A stretch of 64,000 nucleotides of DNA, from NCBI GenBank assembly GCA_943333275.1, contig CALQSQ010000012.1, forward strand, positions 1 through 64,000, read 5' to 3'. Of this stretch, positions 1 through 10,083 are shown in pieces. Positions within the stretch are counted from its first letter, which is position 1. Every line of letters begins with the position of its first letter. The notes beneath the pieces were generated by a model. The model saw only the letters and a program-made list of their open reading frames with translations. It was not told the DNA's origin and did not search any database. This DNA is from Akkermansia muciniphila. GTDB taxonomy: Bacteria; Verrucomicrobiota; Verrucomicrobiia; Verrucomicrobiales; V1-33. The translations under genes were made by a program, and so were the position numbers.

Positions 1-2
1 AA

Positions 3-1031
3 TCTGCAAATGCCGTGGCCGGCAACATCGTGGGCCTCGCCGGATTTGAGGACATCGACATCGGTGAGACCCTCAGTGCATCCGAGGAGGACACCGCCCT
101 GCACTTCGTGGACATTGATCCCCCCACCGTCGTCATGCAGTTCTCCGTGAACGACAGCCCCTTCGCGGGCAAGGAGGGAAAATTCGTCACCACCCGCCAG
201 GTGCGCGACCGCCTCCAGCGCGAAACCAAATCCAACATTTCCATTTTCGTCGAGGACACCGAACTCGCCGGTTCCTTCAATGTCTCGGCCCGTGGCGCGA
301 TGCAGATCGCGGTGCTCGTGGAGCAAATGCGGCGCGAAGGCTTTGAAATCCTCGTCAGTCGTCCCTCGGTCATCACCAAGAAGACCGAGACCGGCAAGAC
401 CCAGGAACCCTACGAAACGCTCTACGTTGAAGTCCCCGAGGACTATGTCGGCAGCGTCATGAAGACTATCGCCGAGCGCAAGGGCATCGTCACCAGCATG
501 GCCGTCCACCCCCATTCCACGTTCATCGAGGCCACCATCACCACACGCGGGTTGATTGGATTTGAATTCGACCTCATGAACCAGACGAGCGGCCACGGCG
601 TGCTCAGCCACCTTTTCCAGAAATACGACGACTGGGCTGGTCCCATCCCCACCCGCCTCAGCGGCACCATCGTCAGCATGGAAACCGGCGAGGCCACCGC
701 TTACAGTCTCGACATGATCCAGATGCGCGGCAAACTCTTCATCGGCGCTCAGGAAATGTGTTATGAAGGCCAGATCATCGGGGAAAACCCCCGTGCCGAG
801 GATCTTCCCATGAATCCCTGCAAGGGCAAGCAACTCACCAACTTCCGTTCCGCCGGTGCCGACAAGGGCATTCAACTGACGCCCCCGATCCGCTTCACGC
901 TGGAACGTGCCATTGAGTACATCGCCCCGGATGAACTCGTCGAAGCCACGCCGGAGAACATCCGCCTGCGCAAACGCATTCTCGACAGCAACGCCCGCCG
1001 TCGCGAATCCAAGAAGCTGGAGAACGCCTAA
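3..1031 (+). CDS. typA: Translational GTPase TypA/BipA, C-terminal part (5' end outside window)
   Basis: The reading frame is already open at the left edge, so only about 342 C-terminal residues of a protein normally near 605 are present. The visible part begins inside domain II (AGNIVGLAGFEDIDIGETL) and continues through the EF-G-like domain III/V (LYVEVPEDYVGSVM, GLIGFEFDLMNQTSGHG) to the BipA-specific C-terminal domain (KGKQLTNFRSAGADKG, near residue 275). The family is a ribosome-associated GTPase acting in stress adaptation and 50S assembly; the GTP-binding domain lies upstream of the window. A GTG at 15 is internal and not the start. Confidence 0.95.
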   Translation, partial: SANAVAGNIVGLAGFEDIDIGETLSASEEDTALHFVDIDPPTVVMQFSVNDSPFAGKEGKFVTTRQVRDRLQRETKSNISIFVEDTELAGSFNVSARGAMQIAVLVEQMRREGFEILVSRPSVITKKTETGKTQEPYETLYVEVPEDYVGSVMKTIAERKGIVTSMAVHPHSTFIEATITTRGLIGFEFDLMNQTSGHGVLSHLFQKYDDWAGPIPTRLSGTIVSMETGEATAYSLDMIQMRGKLFIGAQEMCYEGQIIGENPRAEDLPMNPCKGKQLTNFRSAGADKGIQLTPPIRFTLERAIEYIAPDELVEATPENIRLRKRILDSNARRRESKKLENA

Positions 1032-1034
1032 AAA

Positions 1035-1050
1035 ACGGATCCCCATCCGT
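1035..1050 (+). terminator. Possible weak hairpin after typA
   Basis: ACGGAT-CCCC-ATCCGT forms a 6-bp stem with a 4-base loop four bases after the typA stop codon. An A-run precedes it, but no T-run follows, so it is at best a weak or processing hairpin. Confidence 0.2.
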
Positions 1051-1112
1051 ATTCGCAGCACGCATCATTGATTGCGCTGGACCCTCACGTGTGTGAATTT
1101 CACGGCCACATC

Positions 1113-2174
1113 ATGAAATTCAGCATCCTCCTTCGTCTCTCTGTTTGTTTTGCACTGGTGACAGGCTCGGCCATGCGCCTTCCTGCCGAGGTGGCAGAGG
1201 CCCCAGCGAATGCTATTTTGGATCTCAAGGACCGGACCTTTGAAGGCAGGGACACTACGAACTTTTCAGACGAAAAGGACCCCGATGCCTGCGCCTGTCT
1301 CAAGGGATTGGATTGGAATCGCGGCAATTTCACCGTGCAAACGACCACCGCTGAAAAGGGACGCGGCGATTTCCTCGTGCGCTTCCCCACCCCGCGCCCC
1401 AGTGGCGATGCCACTAATGACCTGGTGGCCATGGAGTGGTATGTGGCGCGGGATGAGAACAATCAGCCCAAGCGCGCACCAGCCATTGTAATTGTTCATG
1501 AATCTGGACGCGGCATGGCGGCTGCCTTGATCTTCGCCCGCGGACTGCGCCATTTTGGATACCATACCTTTCTCATTCACCTGCCGGGTTACGGTGCCAG
1601 AACCTCGGACTTTACCGGCGACATCAAACAGATGTTTCCAGGACTCCAACAGGCAGTAGCCGATGTCCGGCGCGCCCGCGATGCCGTCGCCGCCCTTCCC
1701 CTCGTGGATACCTCCCTCATCGCCCTTCAGGGCACCAGCCTCGGCGGATTCATTGTCGCCACGGTGGCGGGAATCGATCAGGGCTACCAGAAATCCTTCA
1801 TCCTCCTCGCCGGCGGACATCTCGGAAAAGTCATCCTCACCGGCCAAAAGGATGCCGCCAGCATGCACAAACGCTTCACCGAGGCAGGCATCAGCGATGA
1901 ACAAATCAACGATCTCTCCAACGGAATCGAACCCCTCCGTCTCGCCCGCCGCGTCAATGCCAAACAAACCTGGCTCTTCAGCGGTAAATACGATGAAGTC
2001 GTCCCCCCCGCCTGCACTCAGGCCTTCGTGGAAGCCGCTCAATTAAAGGACGACCACCACGTCGAGTACCCCGTCGGCCACTACACCGCCGCCCTCTTCA
2101 TGCCCTCCATGCTTGAACGCATCCACGATCTCATGATGGGCCGCGAGCCCAAACCGATCGCTCCTGCTCCCTGA
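1113..2174 (+). CDS. Secreted alpha/beta hydrolase
   Basis: A 353-residue protein. I place the start at the ATG at 1113 because it directly precedes a signal peptide (MKFSILLRLSVCFALVTGSA); an upstream in-frame ATG at 1068 would add 15 unlikely residues. The fold is an alpha/beta hydrolase: an oxyanion region near VIVHESGRG, the nucleophile elbow G-T-S-L-G with Ser209 (codon 1737-1739), a late acid in the segment FSGKYDEVVPP, and a histidine in PVGHYTAALF. The substrate is unknown; esterase or peptidase of the DLH/S9 type are possible. It is likely monocistronic: typA ends 81 bases upstream and the next gene converges. Confidence 0.8.
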   Translation: MKFSILLRLSVCFALVTGSAMRLPAEVAEAPANAILDLKDRTFEGRDTTNFSDEKDPDACACLKGLDWNRGNFTVQTTTAEKGRGDFLVRFPTPRPSGDATNDLVAMEWYVARDENNQPKRAPAIVIVHESGRGMAAALIFARGLRHFGYHTFLIHLPGYGARTSDFTGDIKQMFPGLQQAVADVRRARDAVAALPLVDTSLIALQGTSLGGFIVATVAGIDQGYQKSFILLAGGHLGKVILTGQKDAASMHKRFTEAGISDEQINDLSNGIEPLRLARRVNAKQTWLFSGKYDEVVPPACTQAFVEAAQLKDDHHVEYPVGHYTAALFMPSMLERIHDLMMGREPKPIAPAP

Positions 2175-2225
2175 AGTTTCATGCTCTTGAACCACGCCAG
2201 CGAAAGAGAGGCTACTCAATGAAAA

Positions 2226-2267
2226 GCGGCGACACCCCTTGGATGCCGCCGCTCGTCACATTTTTTT
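2226..2267. terminator. Possible terminator between convergent genes
   Basis: GCGGCG (2226-2231) can pair with CGCCGC (2247-2252), followed by a 7-T run at 2261-2267. It sits between the ends of the plus-strand hydrolase and the minus-strand giant gene. The T-run starts eight bases after the stem, which is further than ideal. Confidence 0.35.
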
Positions 2268-2271
2268 GCGG

Positions 2272-5200
2272 TTACGGATGCACCTCGACCTGGAAGCGCG
2301 AGAATTTATGATCCACATCAATCGGCAATTCATAGACGGCCTCCTCGCTGCCGTAGGTTAGCGGAGTGACAGATACGGGAGGCGGGCCGGGATTCCAGTC
2401 CTGAAGGTCTTCCGAGATGCTCAGGCCGGTGGTCACGCCCGAGCGTCCGGCGGGACGCTGGAGGGAGATTTTGACAACGGGCAGTCCGCCGCCGCCGCTC
2501 GATTTCAAGACGGTGACGTGGCCATTACCGGGACTGGCTCCGTTGCTGGCTGCGTCACGCGGGTCTGTTCCGAAGGCGTATTCCAATGCGTTGCTGAGAC
2601 CGTCGCGATCAATGTCGGCACTGAGTCCGCTGATGGCCGGATTAGCGAGTTCGGTGGGAGAGAAATACATCCCGAGGAAGCTGGTGAGGCTGTTGATTTG
2701 CTGGCCCGGAGAAAGGACCACCGGGGGCATACTGCGTTGTTTGATCGTAAACGAATCGATTTTATTGATGCGCGCGGTGCCGCCCACGGCAAGCAGGCGA
2801 ACTCCAGAACCCACCAATTGGGTGGCGGTTCCGGGTATGGTTACCCTGACCTTGAACAGACTGTCGAACGTCATGAAGAAACAGGGCGTGCGGAAATCAC
2901 CACCGGGCAGTTTCCCACAACCTACCAGACGAAAGCCTCCGCCAGGGAGTTCCGGAGCAATGGGCACTTGCAGACCCGATGGGACGACGAATTGACCGAC
3001 AACGGAACCGTCATCACCCACAACACAAACCCGCACCTGCTGCCCGCCCAACGCCGAGAAGTCGGCCATGATTTTGTCGCCATTCCCTCCGGCATCGCGC
3101 GTGATTTTCGCAAAGCCCAGCGCACCAAGGCTGGCGGGAGGAGCCCCCGTGGCCACGCCTGAGGCATACAATCCCCATTCGCACACGGGCGGCAGATCGC
3201 CTCCCTCCACGGCCAGATCGACCATGCCATCCGTGTCGAGATCCACAAACGAAACGCCATCCTCACCGCTGGATCCAATATTTCCAAGTCGGATCCGGCA
3301 GGGACCGTTGCCCTGCAGGTGGGCTTGACCGAGAGTAACGCAACGTTTTAGTCCCCGTTCGCCGATACCCTTGTAGGCAAGTGTTTGACCATTCGCCTTA
3401 ATACTTTGCTCGGCAGCGACAAGCCCCTGGCTCACCATGGCAATTGGCACTGCGGGACATTCAATTCCGGCCCAAACCACACCGGGCCGAAGCTCAATAC
3501 TGCGGACTGCGGCGACAGCCTCGCCGGGAGGTAAATCCACCAGCAAGCGAACGCGATCTCCAATCATTCCCTGTCCTCCACCAGGCGGGGTAATCATTCC
3601 CCGGGCATTAAACTCAAGGGCAAAACAGGGCGGGCACCACATCCCCGGACCGATGGCCGTAGGTAGCTTGGAGCAACGAACGAGGTTGGGATCTTTGCCT
3701 CCAGGTCCCATTGGGGCAATCATGGCAGCGGCGCCGGCGGGCATGGTGAAGGAGCCTGTCACAAGCGAGCCATCGAGCACCTCCACTTTGACATTGGCTG
3801 CGCCGAGCGCCGTGAAATCCCCCCCCCAGCAGGCGGGACGCAGATTCGTCCAACCTGGTGAGCAGACAATGCGGCCAAGCAGAACATTGGATGCGGAGGG
3901 CGTGTCGCCATAGGCATGGATCATCACGCCTCCCATTGTGATGGGGTCCACGAAGCCATCCCAGCCATCTGCTCTCCCAAGATCAATACTTACGCCGTCC
4001 TGACCGCTGGAACCAAGATTGGTAACGGGCAGGCACCGTTCCAATTCACTCCAACCGATGGTGGCTCCGCCTATCCCCTGCGCTGGCAAACCGTGCCCCC
4101 ACACCGGACCTTCCGTGACATCCTGAATGTAGCAGTAGGTGATCTTGGTGAAATTCAAGGAAAGACTGTCGCATCCTGATGGAGGCGGGGTTCCGGGCGG
4201 GGTGATGGGAAGAATTTCAATCGTATCTCCGTCCACAATGCTCCCGCCCACTTCCATGGGGTGGATGCGCGCGAAGGATATTTTCATGCATGGATCGATT
4301 ACATCAGGCTTGTGGAAGCCCCAGTAAATGGCGGCGGCACACGCGGTGATTTCAGGCGGATAACAGCAGGCGGCATCACTGATGTGAACCAGCGGGGCGG
4401 CGGCCCCCGCGGTCAGCACTGTATCAAGTTCCAGTTCCTTCTGGCCACCGCGATTTGAGGAAATGACCACATGCACCTGCGTGGCACCAAAGGCGGAGGG
4501 ATCAGCAGAGAGCACTGTATTGGCAGCTTCACGCACGAGGGTGATTGGCATCGCCACGTCCGCACCGCCGGCAGATTTGAAATGCGGGGTATAGCCACAC
4601 ATCGCCCCCTGTTTGGAGAGGCTGGTTGGTGACATGTTCACGCTAAATCCGAAGGGCGTGGGCATGCCAATATTGACAGTGCCGGTGCCGGTGCTTGGAG
4701 GAATAATCGCCATGCCCAGCTGGTTGGATTTTTCCCACAGGTCAAAGCACCCTTCCGTGGGAGGTGGCAGCGCACGAGCACTGAGACCTGTTTTTCCCCG
4801 CGACGGTAATGTGGGGCTTTCCATCACTTTCAATTGCACTGACGGTGATGCCTCAAACGCACGCCCTCCGACCTGAATCGTTTCAGAGGAAATGACAAGC
4901 GAGCCACCAGTCACTCCGGCACAACGCACCTCCGCATGTTCAAGGCCTGAGAACGTGGCCCCGGCCGCGAGCAGGCGCATTTCAGTAACCGTGGCCGCCG
5001 TGCCAGGGTCGTTCGCGAGGCTGACACTGCAGGCACTCGCGAGGCGCAGACGCTTGCATGAGGTGCCTCCGCGCGGGCCGATTTTGCCCAGTGATCCGAT
5101 GTAGGGTTCACCCGGCGGGAGTCCATTGAGAGCAATAACAGCGGTTTGCCCGGGAACTGCCAGGCTTTGCACCAGCGTGGATCCATTCCACCATTCAAGA

Positions 5201-8200
5201 ATGACTGCGGTCGCTCCAATGTGGGAGAAATCGACCATGGCTTCCAACGAATGCGCCGCACCAGGTCTGGAAACGCGCAGCGATCCGGCCTGACTGGCGC
5301 CCCACGACCAGGACTCTAATTCAATCCAGCCACCCGGGGTGAGGGCCGAGGGTGGTTCCAGTTCAAAGGGTGCAAATTTCAAATCATAGCCTTCGGCACG
5401 GCCCAAATCCACGCTGACTCCATCCTGGCCGCTGGAACCGATGTTCGCAATGATCAAGCCGCTGGCTCCCGTGCCGGACTGGCTCAACTGGGCGGTGCCC
5501 AGCGCAGTGTGATCCTGCCCGGCAAAGCATCCATCCGGATTGGCACCGGGATACATCCGGCTGGAAATCAGCCTCGAAGCATTGAAACCCGCCAGGGGAG
5601 AATTGGCCTTTCCGACCACGGTCACTTGCAGCGGGGTATCCAGAACAAAAGAGACAGCGAACTCACCGCTTGGCAGCAGGGAGGCAGTCAATTCACCTGT
5701 GCCATCCTGCAAACCTTCCAAAGTGCCGCAGGCGATGCGCAGGAGGTCAAAATCAGGATCGCCTGGAGGCAGTTGGCTCGCCAGCCTCGTCATGAGAATG
5801 GCGGATTTGATATGCTCCCCACTGGCACAGGACATGCGCTTGGCATCAAATACATGCGGCACAACAAACGTGCGCCGATACCCCCCCATGGGCGCCTGGC
5901 CCAAGCCTTCCATCGTCAGCACCCCATCGCACGTCCCCGTCAGCAACTGCTCACCGGTGGGTGCGATCGACCAGGAACTGACCATGACATTTTTCAACTC
6001 ATAGGAAAAATACAGAGCCTTCGTGGGCGGCCCACCGGCACCGCCATTGTCCACGACTAATTTCCGTTCAACAGCAAAGCGGTCCGGCGGGGGATAGTTA
6101 AAGGGGCACGCGGCAGGAGCCGGATTGGCGGCCACGCGGCCTTCCCTCCCCGCTTGTTCATACGTGTCGAAGAAGAGTTCCAAGCTCGTAATTCCACTGC
6201 CCGTCAGCGTGGCACCGGTGACACCATCCACGGCACCTGCCAGGGCGGTGGGTGCGAGGCGCAATTCATTACCCACCAAGGGGGTGCCTCCGGTGGGAGT
6301 CATCGATACCGCCTGATCGAAGAAGATATCGAAGAACGACTGCTGCGGCGCAGGACGACGAACGAATTCCATGTGGACAATCCGTGGCTTGGCCGAAGGA
6401 GGGGCACCCTGTGCACCAATGCGCGTCGGCAAGGTGTCCGCCATCAGCCGCGATCCCACCACGGCTCCATTGTTCAATACGACGGCTCGCATTTCTGTGT
6501 TGGGAGGCGGCGGACCGATGGGGCGATTGTAAAAGACGTCGAAGAATCCCGTGTCGAGCGCGGTCGGGTGCATGGCCCGAATCTGACCGAACGAATGCTC
6601 GCCACCCGTGGTGCCGCCGGTTCCGCTGGCTCCCATGGTCAGTTCGGATTGCGGTGGGAATGGATTGTAAGGGGGAGGATTGCCGTCGGGAATTTCTATC
6701 TTGATCCTGGCCGCATCGCCCGCACGACGCCATTTAACCTCTACGCCATCCTGTCCACTGGAGCCAAGGTTATGAACAGGAAGTCTGCGTTCCTGCGTGC
6801 CACCCCCTTGAGTGCATCCGCCCACGATTCCAACTCCCCCACCGATCATCGCGCTGCCCAGTGCCCGGTATTGCGTGCAGCCATCGACAATACTGCAGCT
6901 TAGAATTTCAGCGCTGGGCATGCCGCCGCTCGTGACATCAATCTGCGTAAAACCCGTGGCGGGACCATCCAGCGGAGTCGCCGACCATTCGACCCTGGTC
7001 CCCTGCACTGCGGGCAAACCATCCTCCGCGATGTCCACGGCCACCGGCGTGGCCCATTCCATGAAGGCCACCTCCGACCCCAACGTGATGAGGTCCGCCC
7101 GCCCGTCGCCATTGAGATCACCCTGCGCAACCCGCACCCCGCAATTGAGCGCATCAATATATGGAAGCAGGACCCTGCCCATGTTGGAACCCAGCGGCCA
7201 GGTGGGGCAGGGTTCGGTGATGCAAAGAATGATGGCGTTGTAAACGGCCACGCGGCTTGATCCATTCCAGACGGAGATCCGAACGTTCTGCGCGCCGGTC
7301 GGAGCAGCCGCACGGGGGAAGTCCACTCCGGCTTCAATGCCGGAGGCCGTGCGACCCGCCAGCAGACTGACTCTTCCTTTCAAGGTCCCTGGCTCGTCGC
7401 CGTTCGATGCCTTGATCTTGGTCCGTCCTCCCACGGTCTGTAAGTTCTGGGTGATCATCACTCCGGAAGAGGGTCGGCCTTTGCCATCCACCTCCCGATG
7501 AAGCGCGTAGGAACTCAGGCTCACTCCATCCTGGCCACTCGATCCAAGATTGCTCACCACCAGGCGATCGCTCAACACATCCGGAACCCCTGCGCCTATC
7601 GGGAAAATTTCAAACCCCTTAAATGTGGAAGCACCCTGGGTTAGCCGCACCTTGGTCTCGCCTTTGCCTCCCACCCCAGCCCAGACCGTTCCGGGACGAC
7701 CGGAAAGTTCGATTTCAAAAAAGATATCGAAGAAACTCACCGCCCGATAATCCGATCCCGCCGCCCCAACACGGGTCAGAGTCGTGTGGCCGGGGCTCGG
7801 CGGAAGTCCCAGTCCGGAACCGGCGCGCACCCGGAGCAGATCAAAATCAGGGTCACCGGTAATCTGCCCATCCAGCATCAACATCTCGGTATCAAAACTC
7901 TGCACCGCAGCACCGGCGGGCTTCGCGCCGCTGTGCGTGGTGCACTGCACCGGCAGTGAGATGACACGCCTTGGCAGGCTCACCGAACCATCCGTGCACG
8001 CCAGGGTGATGGACAGTGTTGAAGTGTAGGTCTGGTTCTCTCCGCCATCGGGGGTTGGCACTCGGACAATGCCATCAATTCCGTCTAATTCAAGGAACGC
8101 GTCGAACGCCATGAGATAGCCGGACCCTGAGGCCGGAGTCCCGTGCAGTTCCAGTTTCGTGGGACTCTGCATTACCATGGGACAGGGATAGGGAATCGGT

Positions 8201-8358
8201 ACTGGACCCGGCGGCGAGCTTTCCGGGACAAGGCACACGGGCACGCCAGCCCGCAGAGGTGACACAATAGCTGCAATCAGGAGCGAGAGCAGGGGAATTT
8301 TCGACCAGGTCCGAATCCCTGATGGCGCTGGCAGGTGGCGGTTTGTTTTCATGTTCAT
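2272..8358 (-). CDS. Giant secreted repeat protein (2028 aa) with five G-S-S-G-[QE]-D-G-V motifs
   Basis: A very long protein with an N-terminal signal peptide (hydrophobic stretch SKIPLLSLLIAAIVSPLRAG). The body holds five copies of a short motif of the form N-[LI]-G-S-S-G-[QE]-D-G-V-[SE], several segments of the type S/G-F-F-D-[IV]-F-[FY], two copies of DPDFDLLR, and one FG-GAP-like stretch (GDLNGDGRADLI). Near the C-terminus is a thrombospondin-3/EF-hand-like motif (DIDRDGLSNALEYAFGTDP), common at the ends of secreted verrucomicrobial and planctomycetal proteins. These signs suggest an extracellular or cell-surface, calcium-dependent, beta-rich protein. No catalytic domain is recognisable and I cannot assign a function. 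It is flanked by convergent and tandem genes and appears to be its own transcription unit. Confidence 0.85.
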   Translation of the reverse strand: MNMKTNRHLPAPSGIRTWSKIPLLSLLIAAIVSPLRAGVPVCLVPESSPPGPVPIPYPCPMVMQSPTKLELHGTPASGSGYLMAFDAFLELDGIDGIVRVPTPDGGENQTYTSTLSITLACTDGSVSLPRRVISLPVQCTTHSGAKPAGAAVQSFDTEMLMLDGQITGDPDFDLLRVRAGSGLGLPPSPGHTTLTRVGAAGSDYRAVSFFDIFFEIELSGRPGTVWAGVGGKGETKVRLTQGASTFKGFEIFPIGAGVPDVLSDRLVVSNLGSSGQDGVSLSSYALHREVDGKGRPSSGVMITQNLQTVGGRTKIKASNGDEPGTLKGRVSLLAGRTASGIEAGVDFPRAAAPTGAQNVRISVWNGSSRVAVYNAIILCITEPCPTWPLGSNMGRVLLPYIDALNCGVRVAQGDLNGDGRADLITLGSEVAFMEWATPVAVDIAEDGLPAVQGTRVEWSATPLDGPATGFTQIDVTSGGMPSAEILSCSIVDGCTQYRALGSAMIGGGVGIVGGCTQGGGTQERRLPVHNLGSSGQDGVEVKWRRAGDAARIKIEIPDGNPPPYNPFPPQSELTMGASGTGGTTGGEHSFGQIRAMHPTALDTGFFDVFYNRPIGPPPPNTEMRAVVLNNGAVVGSRLMADTLPTRIGAQGAPPSAKPRIVHMEFVRRPAPQQSFFDIFFDQAVSMTPTGGTPLVGNELRLAPTALAGAVDGVTGATLTGSGITSLELFFDTYEQAGREGRVAANPAPAACPFNYPPPDRFAVERKLVVDNGGAGGPPTKALYFSYELKNVMVSSWSIAPTGEQLLTGTCDGVLTMEGLGQAPMGGYRRTFVVPHVFDAKRMSCASGEHIKSAILMTRLASQLPPGDPDFDLLRIACGTLEGLQDGTGELTASLLPSGEFAVSFVLDTPLQVTVVGKANSPLAGFNASRLISSRMYPGANPDGCFAGQDHTALGTAQLSQSGTGASGLIIANIGSSGQDGVSVDLGRAEGYDLKFAPFELEPPSALTPGGWIELESWSWGASQAGSLRVSRPGAAHSLEAMVDFSHIGATAVILEWWNGSTLVQSLAVPGQTAVIALNGLPPGEPYIGSLGKIGPRGGTSCKRLRLASACSVSLANDPGTAATVTEMRLLAAGATFSGLEHAEVRCAGVTGGSLVISSETIQVGGRAFEASPSVQLKVMESPTLPSRGKTGLSARALPPPTEGCFDLWEKSNQLGMAIIPPSTGTGTVNIGMPTPFGFSVNMSPTSLSKQGAMCGYTPHFKSAGGADVAMPITLVREAANTVLSADPSAFGATQVHVVISSNRGGQKELELDTVLTAGAAAPLVHISDAACCYPPEITACAAAIYWGFHKPDVIDPCMKISFARIHPMEVGGSIVDGDTIEILPITPPGTPPPSGCDSLSLNFTKITYCYIQDVTEGPVWGHGLPAQGIGGATIGWSELERCLPVTNLGSSGQDGVSIDLGRADGWDGFVDPITMGGVMIHAYGDTPSASNVLLGRIVCSPGWTNLRPACWGGDFTALGAANVKVEVLDGSLVTGSFTMPAGAAAMIAPMGPGGKDPNLVRCSKLPTAIGPGMWCPPCFALEFNARGMITPPGGGQGMIGDRVRLLVDLPPGEAVAAVRSIELRPGVVWAGIECPAVPIAMVSQGLVAAEQSIKANGQTLAYKGIGERGLKRCVTLGQAHLQGNGPCRIRLGNIGSSGEDGVSFVDLDTDGMVDLAVEGGDLPPVCEWGLYASGVATGAPPASLGALGFAKITRDAGGNGDKIMADFSALGGQQVRVCVVGDDGSVVGQFVVPSGLQVPIAPELPGGGFRLVGCGKLPGGDFRTPCFFMTFDSLFKVRVTIPGTATQLVGSGVRLLAVGGTARINKIDSFTIKQRSMPPVVLSPGQQINSLTSFLGMYFSPTELANPAISGLSADIDRDGLSNALEYAFGTDPRDAASNGASPGNGHVTVLKSSGGGGLPVVKISLQRPAGRSGVTTGLSISEDLQDWNPGPPPVSVTPLTYGSEEAVYELPIDVDHKFSRFQVEVHP

Positions 8359-8411
8359 GGTAGGCAGATTGTTAAATGATTTCAGTAGCCCTATCGGATT
8401 TGGGAAACGTC

Positions 8412-8431
8412 ATTTTCAAAAATGTGAAAAT
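8412..8431. promoter_or_regulatory. Inverted repeat upstream of the giant gene
   Basis: ATTTTCA-N6-TGAAAAT is a perfect 7-bp inverted repeat in an AT-rich stretch 54-73 bases upstream of the start codon at 8358. It could be an operator; no convincing -35/-10 pair can be fixed with it. Confidence 0.3.
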
Positions 8432-8605
8432 AATTTCCAAGTTTGCTTCAGAGTGTCGGGAGATACCGGTAAATCTCGCCGAACGATCTCGTTTAGTATG
8501 AAGCAGACGTGAAATAAGTCCAGAGTTTAAACGGGTGGTCGGTCCGCTGAACTCCCAGCCTCCAAAGCTTGATTGAGCGGGCCAAATCCGCCGCGCGCCG
8601 GACCA

Positions 8606-10024
8606 CTAATTGGGCGGTTTGATGGTTAACCGATCCCCCAGATCCTTGCGCATGACGTCGGCCCTGGCTTGGAGGGTTGTGACAATTTCGGGTTTCTCTG
8701 AAAGCAGATTTTTCGTTTCCCCAACATCCTTGCTGAGATCGTAAAGCTCCAGCCCGACCTCCAGCGGCTTGTATTTTCCAGGGGTGCCATCGCGTCCCGG
8801 ATCAGAACCGATCATCGTGCGCGCCGTGTGCGGGAAGAGCAGTTTCCAGGGACCGCTGCGCATCGCCTGCAGTTCGCCGGAATTGTAATAGAAAAATAGC
8901 GCGTCGTGGGGGGACTTGGCCTCCGGCTGGTTTTCCAAAAGCGGCGCCAGATCGCGTCCGTCGAGGGCTGCATCGGGAAATTTTGCGCCTGCATAGCGGA
9001 GCAAGGTTGGCAGAATATCGATTGTCATGATGGGTTCATGACAGACGTGACCAGCGGGAAATTTCCCTGGCCAGCGGGCGAGAAAAGGCACCCGGATTCC
9101 GCCTTCGAAGCAGGTTCCCTTGCCCTCACGCAGAGGACCCGCGGAGCCGGCGTGATTCCCGTAGCTGAGCCAGGGACCGTTGTCGGAAGAGAACATCACG
9201 ATGGTCTTGGAGGCCAGCCCCGTGTCATCCAGCGTCTGCAGGATTTGACCGACCGCCTGATCTATTTCCTGCACGACGTCCCCATACAAGCCGCTTTCGG
9301 CCTTCCCTGCGTTGGCATCCGAAACAAAGAGAGGAACGTGCGGCTGATTCGGGGCAAAATAGAAAAAGAACGGTTGCTGCTGGTGGGCTTTGATAAATTC
9401 CACCGCCCGTGCGGCATACCGCAGCGTGAAGGTCTTCTGATCCTCCGGCGTGACGTCCGCAATGATCGGCACGCCGCCATCGAACAATGGCAGCGGAGGA
9501 TACCCCTTGGGTACTTCGGGATGATGCGGCCACATGTCGCCGGAATACGGAATGCCCAGATAGGAATCAAACCCCCGCGCCAGCGGCATCCATTGGGGTT
9601 GCGAGCCCAGATGCCACTTGCCAGCGATGGCCGAGGCATAGCCGGAAGCCTCGAGTAATTCAGGAATAATCCGGTGCTCCAATCCCAATCCCTGGTTGGA
9701 TTTTGGCCCCAGCGCCCCGCGAATTCCCACGCGCTCATGGTAGCACCCCGTCATCAAGGCAGCCCGGGAGGCCGAACATACCGGGCTGGAAACATAGAAA
9801 TCCGTGCACCTCACCCCCTCACGTGCCAGTCGATCCAAATTTGGAGTGGCATACCCCCGGGCTCCGGTGCAGCCCAGATCCGCATATCCGAGATCATCGG
9901 CATAGATTAATATGACGTTTGGCGGAGCCGCGAGCAGCGATGACGCCAGGAACAGCACAATGCAGAGAAGAATCAGATGGCGAAGCATGGAGGACACCGG
10001 ATTGGATAACTTTTCATTGGACAT
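8606..10024 (-). CDS. Sulfatase (formylglycine-dependent, type I)
   Basis: A 472-residue sulfatase hydrolysing a sulfate ester, exported through an N-terminal signal sequence (hydrophobic LRHLILLCIVLFLASSLLAA). The metal-binding aspartates YADD lie at residues 41-44. The maturation motif is C-S-A-S-R with Cys83, the Cys to be converted to formylglycine; downstream are GKWHLGS and SSDNG typical of the family. The true substrate cannot be read from sequence; carbohydrate sulfatases dominate this family in Verrucomicrobiota. The start at 10024 is preferred because AAAAAGGG lies about 8 bases upstream; alternatives are 9988 and 10087, the latter sharing ATGA with the stop of the preceding gene. 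It is probably co-transcribed with the A-T-TE gene upstream. Confidence 0.93.
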   Translation of the reverse strand: MSNEKLSNPVSSMLRHLILLCIVLFLASSLLAAPPNVILIYADDLGYADLGCTGARGYATPNLDRLAREGVRCTDFYVSSPVCSASRAALMTGCYHERVGIRGALGPKSNQGLGLEHRIIPELLEASGYASAIAGKWHLGSQPQWMPLARGFDSYLGIPYSGDMWPHHPEVPKGYPPLPLFDGGVPIIADVTPEDQKTFTLRYAARAVEFIKAHQQQPFFFYFAPNQPHVPLFVSDANAGKAESGLYGDVVQEIDQAVGQILQTLDDTGLASKTIVMFSSDNGPWLSYGNHAGSAGPLREGKGTCFEGGIRVPFLARWPGKFPAGHVCHEPIMTIDILPTLLRYAGAKFPDAALDGRDLAPLLENQPEAKSPHDALFFYYNSGELQAMRSGPWKLLFPHTARTMIGSDPGRDGTPGKYKPLEVGLELYDLSKDVGETKNLLSEKPEIVTTLQARADVMRKDLGDRLTIKPPN

Positions 10025-10083
10025 CAGTCGCACCCTTTTTGGAACAAAAATCCGCCCTGATTCTCTGCTCCTCGACCCCGGCA

